Made by a program: the position numbers and the translations under genes
Shown here: positions 1 through 5,160 of the stretch, one piece after another
Numbering within the stretch: position 1 is the first letter of the stretch
Layout: each line of letters starts with the position of its first letter
NCBI GenBank assembly: GCA_030430725.1
Contig: JAUIKP010000202.1
Coordinates: 1-6,290, forward strand
Direction of reading: 5' to 3'
Origin: Nitrospiria bacterium
Lineage (GTDB): Bacteria > Nitrospirota > Nitrospiria > Nitrospirales > UBA8639
Length of the DNA: 6,290 bases
The notes under the pieces: generated by a model
Seen by the model: the letters and a program-made list of their open reading frames with translations, nothing else
Database searches by the model: none
Told to the model about the DNA's origin: nothing

Positions 1-537
1 ATAATAGAGTGCCAAGAGAAAGGCTTCACTCACAAACACCAACGCATACACCGGCATAACCGGCTTAAACGTCGACCCCATGTAATTCATAAACCCCGGG
101 TAAAGCGTCGCAAAGGTCATGAGCATCAGACAGCCTAATAAGGCCGTGAGGGACAACGACAACAGGGCCACACGCAGAATATCACGAGCCAGCCCATCCA
201 ATTTCTGTTGGGTGGCCCGCTGTTTTCGGGTAATCCCTAAGAATTCTAACAATAGACAAAACAAGGGAATCGATAAGACAAAGCCTCCGAAATAGGTGTG
301 TTGTTGAGTCACAAACCACACCACCAACCGGTTATCCACGAAAGGATAGGTGGAATAATCCTGGTGGGTCATTGCAACAGACGGGCTGGAGATAGACCCG
401 GAAGTTTGGTAAAAAATATCCTTACTTGTCTGCTCTTCAGTCGAGGGCAAGGGGTGACTATCCATGCTCACGGCGATCCCAGCCTCCAGCAGAAAGAAAA
501 CCAGCACAATGACCAAGGTTTTAAAAATTATTTGCAA
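1..537 (-). CDS. Cytochrome bd-like quinol oxidase subunit I, N-terminal part (runs off left edge)
   Basis: This is the first 179 codons of a membrane oxidase subunit related to CydA, which oxidises quinol and reduces O2 at haems in the cytoplasmic membrane. Residues 3-24 form a hydrophobic signal or anchor segment, and 25-66 a polar linker. From R70 the sequence lines up without gaps with my recollection of E. coli CydA helix 1: R70 with R9, H80 with the haem-ligand H19, and E98 with E37. Further on, E171 in the SEAF segment aligns with E107, while V163 falls at E99, so one acidic residue of the canonical pair looks absent. The reading frame is open only up to a TGA at 546-544. I chose TTG at 537, one base after the upstream stop, because it preserves the whole hydrophobic segment. 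GTG 471 (a GGAGG lies 11 nt upstream) or ATG 465 are alternatives. The family call is fairly sure; the electron donor is unknown. Confidence 0.75.
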   Translation of the reverse strand, partial: MQIIFKTLVIVLVFFLLEAGIAVSMDSHPLPSTEEQTSKDIFYQTSGSISSPSVAMTHQDYSTYPFVDNRLVVWFVTQQHTYFGGFVLSIPLFCLLLEFLGITRKQRATQQKLDGLARDILRVALLSLSLTALLGCLMLMTFATLYPGFMNYMGSTFKPVMPVYALVFVSEAFLLALYY

Positions 538-538
538 T

Positions 539-1612
539 TTAATTCACCAGATTGCCATGCCCGACTTTGGCATCAGCAAGAGAAGGAAGAGGTTCAGGAG
601 ATTTAGAATTTTGGAGCATCCCCATCACAAAGGGACATCGTTGTATGGATTCAGGAATGCCGACGAGCTGTTCTTCATAGGATTTACGCCAACCCAGGAA
701 GAGGGTATACAGCGCCATCAACATGGCTGTACTAGCGGCTATCACCATAAAACCTCCTTGAGGGATCTGCTGGACCCGCAATACAAAGGCAGCTATCCCC
801 ATGAGAACCAGAAAATACGTCGCTGAAAAGGTCAGATTTGGCCACATCCAAAACCAAAGAGATGACAGCCAGGTTCGTGGCTGGCCTTCCTGTGTCTTTT
901 GAACATATAACGATTCTCCGCGAAAAAAAGTCTTCATTCCGATTGAGGCAATCATAACGGGAACGAACAGCGCTTGAAGAATGGGTTGCAATTCAATCGG
1001 TCCCACAGTGAACAGAAGCCATGAACCAGCTACCCCCATCGTAGTCGCCAATGCTCCCCATTTCACAATGCTTCCTACTTCTTGTGGAATCCATTTTCGT
1101 AACGCCTCTCCGTCAGGAAAGGTTGGGACGACCACTCCTTGTTTTCTCATGCGTTGTACATGACCGATTTCAAAGGTATCGCGGGTCACGGACGTGCATG
1201 AAATGATAGTCGCCATCATGGCTGGACCTTCCGGATGGAGCAAAAAATCATAAGCTACAAATACTTGAAGAATGGCCAAAACCAAGAGGGATAATTGAAT
1301 GCCATAAACCAGACCAATCCACCCCACCAACCACACCCACTGCTGAGCGCCGTCTTCGCGCCACGATTCGGTGAGAGAGACCCCACGTCCCTGGCGATAG
1401 GACCAGATGGCGGTAAGCATACAAAGACATCCGGTGAATGCCAGAAGAATAATTGGGTCGGAAAGCGGCAAGACCGGCTTAAGAAGGTGGTAGATCCCAA
1501 ACGCCACGAGGCCGGGTGCCAACATCACCAATCGTTTCCGCTTGCGAACAGGTGGTTCCGTCACCAGGGCATTCAACTGTGGAAGGACACGAAGGGAAAG
1601 TCGATGCAACAT
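539..1612 (-). CDS. Multi-pass membrane protein of unknown family, 357 aa
   Basis: I do not recognise a family. Hydrophobic segments lie at about residues 30-46, 53-72, 94-121, 186-203, 209-228, 252-279 and 286-307, giving seven or so membrane spans. The N-terminus is basic (RKRKR at 23-27), and a hydrophilic loop at 122-182 carries Cys139, a short Arg/His-rich stretch (R144, H151, R154, R156) and two Pro-rich turns. The C-terminal 45 residues are polar, with Cys326. ATG 1612 is the only usual start between the in-frame upstream TAA (about 36 nt before it) and residue 30; the Shine-Dalgarno sequence before it is weak. The gene starts 65 nt after the PCP_red gene stops, and its TAA is one base from the TTG of the bd-like oxidase gene, which points to translational coupling. 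Its length and topology resemble an oxidase subunit II (CydB is of similar size), but I see no CydB signature, so a partner-subunit role is only a guess. Confidence 0.75.
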   Translation of the reverse strand: MLHRLSLRVLPQLNALVTEPPVRKRKRLVMLAPGLVAFGIYHLLKPVLPLSDPIILLAFTGCLCMLTAIWSYRQGRGVSLTESWREDGAQQWVWLVGWIGLVYGIQLSLLVLAILQVFVAYDFLLHPEGPAMMATIISCTSVTRDTFEIGHVQRMRKQGVVVPTFPDGEALRKWIPQEVGSIVKWGALATTMGVAGSWLLFTVGPIELQPILQALFVPVMIASIGMKTFFRGESLYVQKTQEGQPRTWLSSLWFWMWPNLTFSATYFLVLMGIAAFVLRVQQIPQGGFMVIAASTAMLMALYTLFLGWRKSYEEQLVGIPESIQRCPFVMGMLQNSKSPEPLPSLADAKVGHGNLVN

Positions 1613-1677
1613 ATTCTTACTCGCTTCAAAGAGATTTCCAAAGATTTATCCTTGCGCCAATTGGCTCAACCGGCATG

Positions 1678-2154
1678 TTATGAACGGGAAGCCATACCAA
1701 AATAACGGGCTTTCACCTCTTCCATGAGTGCAACCGTTACCGCAGGCATCCCGCGATCCAACGCCGTTCGCTCCAACTCAATCTTCGCCATTGCCCGAAT
1801 GCCTGACGGAACATTATTGATTCGACGCTCAGCGTCCGGGCTCCACTCCACCATCCCCTTATTCCGCGCCGACTCCACTCTCGCAAACGTCACAACCTTT
1901 TGTCCCCTGGTAGAGGCAAATGCCTCCACCTCTTGCCGCACGAGAGGACGTAAATAGGGAGGAAGCCGGCTCAACCGATATAAGGCCTCATCTGACCAGA
2001 GAGTGAGAGGGACCATGGAATCCAATTCCTTGTCACTTCCTTCGGCCCCAAGGGAGAATCCACACTGATCGCAATGGAATTTGGCAAATACAGAATCAGA
2101 CGGTAATTCTTCAACATCCACGATTCGTAAAGAATAGGTACAACCGCATTCCAT
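1678..2154 (-). CDS. CxC/CxxC protein with two tandem PCP_red (protochlorophyllide reductase-type) domains
   Basis: This is a soluble 158-residue protein. The N-terminus has C3, C5, C28 and C31 (with H27), a pattern fit for a zinc ribbon or another metal site. It is followed by two copies of the PCP_red domain at residues 53-97 and 104-150. Both copies show W-S-x-[DE]-A, then R-[LI]-x-x-[LV]-P, a conserved Arg, E-[VL]-E, and R-G-x-x-x-V-T. In known proteins this domain forms the C-terminus of the BchB/ChlB subunit of dark-operative protochlorophyllide reductase; stand-alone forms occur in non-photosynthetic bacteria and have no firm function that I know of. No nitrogenase-like catalytic domain is present, so this is not itself a reductase. 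ATG 2154 lies 7 nt after the stop of the DUF420 gene, with a GGGTAGG-type ribosome site overlapping that stop. A role in tetrapyrrole handling for the downstream oxidase is inference. Confidence 0.85.
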   Translation of the reverse strand: MECGCTYSLRIVDVEELPSDSVFAKFHCDQCGFSLGAEGSDKELDSMVPLTLWSDEALYRLSRLPPYLRPLVRQEVEAFASTRGQKVVTFARVESARNKGMVEWSPDAERRINNVPSGIRAMAKIELERTALDRGMPAVTVALMEEVKARYFGMASRS

Positions 2155-2161
2155 GAACAGC

Positions 2162-2887
2162 CTACCCGATTTTTCCCGGATACAGGATGTAGAGCATGGT
2201 GTAGGTGAATGTTCCCGTCACAAACAGCACACAATAGATCACCATGGTGAATTTTCCTAGCACTCGGTGTCGTCTGGCCCCATTGGGCCAAATCCGCTGA
2301 ATGGATATCTCAATGCCAAACACCAAGGCGATGAGAAGAATAAGGCCGAGATACACACTGAATTTTCCCATGGAAAATCCAGACGTCATCACCCGCGATA
2401 GAAAAAACAAGAGGACAATCGTGGTCACCCCTCCAAGGATCATCACAATACGTCTTCCGGAGGTTTTTAAAATAGCATCCTTCAGAACCCGCTTCCCTTC
2501 CACGAAGGTTTGGGACCGGAACCCCAAGACCATCATATAAATGGCCATCACAAGGCCAATCACGACCAGGAGAATATGAAGCGTCAAGACTGGCACGAAC
2601 ACTTCATCGTATAACCATTGAGGTCCGCCAAAGCCTTCCTTGCCCTCAAAAGCCAGGACCCCAAGACTACGAAACAAATAATAACTGATAAAGAAGGCGA
2701 GCATGGCGATCATCCCACCGAACATCAACCAATGGTGCTGATCGGTTTTATGCTGTCTCGCCTGAATCCATCCAACAAGGAACAATACCGTAAAAAACGT
2801 CGCCATGAGTTGGCTCACATCCGCTCCAACCGTGGCATGAGTCCCGAAAAACCCCGGCTCTCTTAACCATACCGCCATTTCATCCAT
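2162..2887 (-). CDS. DUF420 (CtaM/YozB-like) integral membrane protein with an inserted segment
   Basis: This 241-residue protein has about six membrane spans (roughly 24-43, 53-75, 99-123, 147-166, 173-198 and 210-235). DUF420 hallmarks are visible: Tyr/Arg at 69-73, FGGP at 86-89, a His-Ile pair at 104-105 inside a span, then RRHR at 205-208 followed by Gly211, VTG at 223-225 and a closing Tyr-x-x-LeuTyr. Further histidines sit at 46, 51 and 52. In Staphylococcus aureus the family member CtaM is needed for activity of the haem-copper quinol oxidase, so an oxidase-assembly role is reasonable here. The protein is longer than usual: about 80 residues with two extra spans lie between the HI helix and the RHR motif, which are almost adjacent in YozB as I remember it. 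The start could be ATG 2887 or ATG 2878 (four codons in full, three residues shorter); neither has a well-placed Shine-Dalgarno. It follows the methyltransferase stop by 22 nt. Confidence 0.8.
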   Translation of the reverse strand: MDEMAVWLREPGFFGTHATVGADVSQLMATFFTVLFLVGWIQARQHKTDQHHWLMFGGMIAMLAFFISYYLFRSLGVLAFEGKEGFGGPQWLYDEVFVPVLTLHILLVVIGLVMAIYMMVLGFRSQTFVEGKRVLKDAILKTSGRRIVMILGGVTTIVLLFFLSRVMTSGFSMGKFSVYLGLILLIALVFGIEISIQRIWPNGARRHRVLGKFTMVIYCVLFVTGTFTYTMLYILYPGKIG

Positions 2888-2909
2888 AGGTTCGTGCCAT
2901 GCCCTTCTG

Positions 2910-3887
2910 TTATTTCGTGCCTTGAATCATGGCACGCGGTTCTAATTCTTCCACAACTCGAAAGCCTGCTTGATCCATCCATTGACAACTTTCTTGAATC
3001 GTAAAGCACTCGCCACATTCTGTGTTCACCAGGATATGTACCGCAAAGGCTGTCGTCCACGCAGGGCTCGTTTTAGCCGGATCCAAAAACCGGTCTTTAA
3101 TGATCAATCGTCCACCTTCATGCAAACAGTCATATACTTTCTTCACCAATGCGGCATTGGTTTTGCCGTCCTGATAATGCAGAATATCCGACATGAGGGC
3201 AAGATCATACGGCCCCTCAAACGGATCAACATGGAAGTTGCCGCCTTGCAAATGGATACGATCGCCTAACCCCGCACGCTCGATATGTTGTTGAGTCACA
3301 CACAGGGTTTGAGGGAGATCAAAAACCGTGGCAGATAGCTCGGGATTTTCCTGGCAAAAGGCAATGGCATTGGTTCCGGCCCCACCACCAACATCTAGAA
3401 TTCGCCCCGCTCCATGAATGGGGACACGTTTTGCCAATCCCTGACCACTTCCTTGCCCGATTCGATCCAAGACGGTAAGCACATGAGCTCCCAGCTCCGG
3501 ATTCGTTTCAAAAACATGTTGGGTCACAGGCGACCGTCCGGTTTTTACGGTCTGCTCCAACTTTCCCCAATGGCTCCATTCAGCGTCATGCAACAATAAT
3601 AAATGGCCTACATATTCTGGGCTCGATTGCACCAGATGTCGTTCAGCCACCTGAGTATTGGTGAACAGTTTTTCTTCCTTCGTTAACACACGCATCGCAA
3701 CTAAGGCGTTCATTACCAATTCTAAGGCCCGTGGGTTGAGCTTCCGAGCATCGGCAACTTCAATGACCGTAAGTGACCGCCCCTTAAGTGCAGTAAAGAG
3801 ATCAAGCTTAACAGCAGTGAGGAGGATCTTCGTTTCCCAGTAATATCCTATCTGGAAAATATCTGCGAGTGATGATTCACGAGTCAC
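2910..3887 (-). CDS. SAM-dependent O-methyltransferase, family 2 (acetylserotonin OMT/CrtF/BchU type)
   Basis: This protein transfers a methyl group from S-adenosylmethionine to an unidentified acceptor. Numbered from the GTG start (325 aa), residues about 9-75 form the N-terminal dimerisation winged-helix domain (GYYWETKILLTAVKL near its start). The Rossmann-fold catalytic domain follows: motif I ILDVGGGAG at 163-171, the ribose-binding acid D190 in VFDLP, the SDILHY segment whose His237 matches the catalytic His position of plant OMTs, and EGGRLIIKD near 290. GTG 3887 is preferred because GAGG sits 6 nt upstream and a promoter lies just before it. The longest reading (TTG 3965) would add 26 polar residues, has no ribosome site, and its TTG is the first base triplet of the -35 box. 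This is the first gene of the run toward the bd-like oxidase. The substrate cannot be read from the sequence; relatives act on carotenoids, bacteriochlorophyllide and aromatic hydroxyls. Confidence 0.85.
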   Translation of the reverse strand: MTRESSLADIFQIGYYWETKILLTAVKLDLFTALKGRSLTVIEVADARKLNPRALELVMNALVAMRVLTKEEKLFTNTQVAERHLVQSSPEYVGHLLLLHDAEWSHWGKLEQTVKTGRSPVTQHVFETNPELGAHVLTVLDRIGQGSGQGLAKRVPIHGAGRILDVGGGAGTNAIAFCQENPELSATVFDLPQTLCVTQQHIERAGLGDRIHLQGGNFHVDPFEGPYDLALMSDILHYQDGKTNAALVKKVYDCLHEGGRLIIKDRFLDPAKTSPAWTTAFAVHILVNTECGECFTIQESCQWMDQAGFRVVEELEPRAMIQGTK

Positions 3888-3897
3888 ACGGGGCCTC
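3888..3897 (-). promoter_or_regulatory. Ribosome binding site that decides the methyltransferase start
   Basis: GAGG (3897-3894) lies 6 nt before the in-frame GTG at 3887, a normal spacing. The resulting protein starts eight residues before the family's first conserved helix, which is typical of bacterial members. No comparable site precedes TTG 3965. Confidence 0.5.
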
Positions 3898-3936
3898 AAA
3901 CTCAACTTACAACATGAAAAATCATTTTCGATGTCG

Positions 3937-3965
3937 ATCTTAACGGGGTCATTTTGCGAGGTCAA
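3937..3965 (-). promoter_or_regulatory. Sigma70-type promoter of the methyltransferase-to-oxidase run
   Basis: On the minus strand, TTGACC (3965-3960) is followed after exactly 17 nt by TAAGAT (3942-3937). The -35 box matches consensus at five of six positions and the -10 box at four of six. It lies between the upstream terminator and the GTG start at 3887, with transcription expected near 3930 and a leader of about 40 nt. It supplies a start point for the five-gene run and argues against translation starting at the TTG inside the -35 box. The assignment rests on consensus matching only. Confidence 0.5.
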
Positions 3966-4002
3966 ATGCTGAACGATCAGAAAAATCGTCTAAGCTTCTC
4001 GA

Positions 4003-4041
4003 CAAAAAACAAGGGCAACTAGCTCGTGGCTAGTTGCCCTT
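4003..4041 (-). terminator. Intrinsic terminator after the copper-site protein gene
   Basis: There is a perfect 13-bp inverted repeat: arms 4041-4029 and 4023-4011 (AAGGGCAACTAGC in the direction of transcription), with a 5-nt loop. One base after the stem comes a run of six T (minus strand, 4009-4004). The stem begins 32 nt after the TAA of the gene at 4074-4868. The opposite strand has no T-run after the stem, so it acts in one direction. It separates the secreted protein gene from the downstream run. Confidence 0.92.
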
Positions 4042-4073
4042 GACAGAGCTGCTATCCCTTAATCGAAAGAGAC

Positions 4074-4868
4074 TTATTTAATTTCAAAATTGGCTTCGAC
4101 GGTTCCCCCGTCCTTCACATCCACATCGGCTTCCACTTGGCCGGCAATAGGATGCCAGGCCACCACTTTATGCTTGCCGGCAGGCACATCCTTAATTTCG
4201 AAAGTTCCATCCGCACCAGCCACACCATAATGAGAATTGGTCACCGGCAAATACCAGCCTTGCATAAATTCATGCTGGTCACATTGCAACCGCAATACAG
4301 ACCCCTTCTTTGACATTTTCAATTTAACCTTTTTCTCTAAAGAATCACCTTTTTTAGCCAGACCGATATTGAACTCGGTGCTGGATTTGGCACCCAATTG
4401 ATCAAAGCTATGCGGGTTGTGCAACACACCTTCAGCCGATTTGGGGTCGCTGGGATCGGCATCGTTGTTGACCACCTTAAACAGACCCTTGCTCACGGCC
4501 ACTCCGGTATACGGCTTAAATTCACACAAATCCGCCTCCACCAACTGGGGAGACTCTTTACCTGCTTGGCTCATAAAGTCCTTGTCCTTAATATCAGTAA
4601 CAGCGACGACCGCGTGCTTTAACCCCTTGCTCCCGTCTACTTCCACTTCTTTGAGAAGCCGAGTTTCCCCATCCGCACTTTTGCTCTCATTTTTTTTGCA
4701 AAACTCTACATTGGGAAATTTTGAGAAGGCAAATTCTTTCGGCGGAGGAACTTTTCCGGTAAATGTGACTTTCCCCTTAATTGTTCCCCCGGCTTGGGCG
4801 ACTAATGGGGCCGCAATAAGCATGCAGCCAACCAAAAAAGACATAGTCAACGACTGACGGTTCCTCAT
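4074..4868 (-). CDS. Secreted cupredoxin-like protein with carboxypeptidase-regulatory-like C-terminal domain
   Basis: This 264-residue exported protein has a signal peptide at 1-26 (basic n-region, hydrophobic 9-24, cleavage after AQA), so the mature form acts in the periplasm. Residues about 27-200 resemble cupredoxin-fold proteins: His150 and His153 in the LHNPHSFD segment, then C196-x2-H199-x2-M202, which together give the His/Cys/His/Met set of a type 1 copper site. Cys57 and Cys115 could form a disulfide. Residues about 214-264 form a small beta domain of carboxypeptidase-regulatory type (DGTFEIKDVPAG followed by KHKVVAWHP). Copper binding and electron transfer are inferred from the motif; a role in binding only is equally possible. 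ATG 4868 has a near-ideal GGAGG 7 nt upstream. The gene stands alone, with its own promoter and terminator, which suggests strong and separate expression. Confidence 0.82.
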   Translation of the reverse strand: MRNRQSLTMSFLVGCMLIAAPLVAQAGGTIKGKVTFTGKVPPPKEFAFSKFPNVEFCKKNESKSADGETRLLKEVEVDGSKGLKHAVVAVTDIKDKDFMSQAGKESPQLVEADLCEFKPYTGVAVSKGLFKVVNNDADPSDPKSAEGVLHNPHSFDQLGAKSSTEFNIGLAKKGDSLEKKVKLKMSKKGSVLRLQCDQHEFMQGWYLPVTNSHYGVAGADGTFEIKDVPAGKHKVVAWHPIAGQVEADVDVKDGGTVEANFEIK

Positions 4869-4880
4869 GATTCTTCCTCC
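4869..4880 (-). promoter_or_regulatory. Strong ribosome binding site of the copper-site protein gene
   Basis: GGAGGAAGAA on the minus strand, with the GGAGG core 7 nt before ATG 4868. This is the best ribosome site in the window and fits a highly expressed protein. Confidence 0.85.
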
Positions 4881-5005
4881 TAGTTAAGAATAAAATTGAG
4901 TTGACGTGGGAAACAACCTAACGCGATAAGAGCAACCCCTTCCACCCCGGCCAGGTGAAAAGAAGCTGATCTTTGGTATGAATCGTCCGACAGCACCCAC
5001 TTCCG

Positions 5006-5035
5006 TATATATCAGGAATAAAAAAATCGTGTCAA
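5006..5035 (-). promoter_or_regulatory. Sigma70-type promoter of the copper-site protein gene, with extended -10
   Basis: On the minus strand a perfect TTGACA (5035-5030) is followed after 18 nt by TATATA (5011-5006), which is preceded by TGA, giving the TGn extended -10 element. Transcription would begin near 4999, leaving an untranslated leader of about 130 nt before ATG 4868. I see no riboswitch or strong hairpin in that leader. Consensus quality is the best in the window. Confidence 0.75.
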
Positions 5036-5051
5036 GAAAACCAACAAGAAC

Positions 5052-5082
5052 TAGGCCTTTTGCGCTAATCCTTAGGCCTTTT
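5052..5082 (-). repeat. Pair of 10-bp direct repeats 21 bp apart, upstream of the promoter
   Basis: AAAAGGCCTA occurs at 5082-5073 and again at 5061-5052 on the minus strand, in the same orientation. The 21-bp period is two turns of the helix, so both copies would face the same side of the DNA. The near copy ends 16 nt upstream of the -35 box, about -57 from the expected transcription start, a usual place for an activator. Each copy contains the palindrome AGGCCT. A binding site is inference; the repeat itself is directly visible. Confidence 0.6.
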
Positions 5083-5160
5083 AGTTCGCGGAAATCTGAA
5101 AAAATTTGAGCAGACGATTGTGCCCGAAAAATCAACAACATGGAAACCGGGCAATATCGC

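Noticed and set aside
298..826. Two overlapping plus-strand reading frames near the left end
   Set aside because: They lie antisense to the bd-like oxidase start and the membrane protein C-terminus and show low-complexity, unlikely protein sequence.
1656..1665. 10-bp palindrome GCCAATTGGC in the 65-nt gap between the PCP_red gene and the membrane protein gene
   Set aside because: It is a single short palindrome without promoter boxes beside it; such a site is expected by chance often enough that no operator claim is justified.
1295..1705. 136-codon plus-strand reading frame
   Set aside because: It runs antisense through the orphan membrane protein gene, has a composition rich in His, Pro and Arg and shows no domain; it is a shadow of the real gene.
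2880..2900. Six-codon reading frame ATG...TGA between the methyltransferase and DUF420 genes
   Set aside because: The only purine-rich stretch is 2 nt from its ATG, too close to act as a ribosome site, and the peptide is too short to support; a leader peptide cannot be shown.
4417..4857. 146-codon plus-strand reading frame
   Set aside because: It is antisense to the copper-site protein gene, whose signal peptide, ribosome site, promoter and terminator are all convincing.
4869..4999. Long leader examined for a riboswitch
   Set aside because: Only short weak pairings (such as CACC with GGTG) are seen and no known riboswitch core is recognisable.
4884..5141. 85-codon minus-strand reading frame in the region between the YyaL-type gene and the copper-site gene
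   Set aside because: It contains the promoter and the direct repeats, has no ribosome site, no recognisable domain and a biased, hydrophobic-then-basic composition typical of non-coding sequence.
5121..5153. 6-bp stem (TGCCCG/CGGGCA) with a 21-nt loop after the YyaL-type gene, considered as a terminator
   Set aside because: The loop is large, the stem short, and the nearest T-run lies more than 10 nt beyond the stem.
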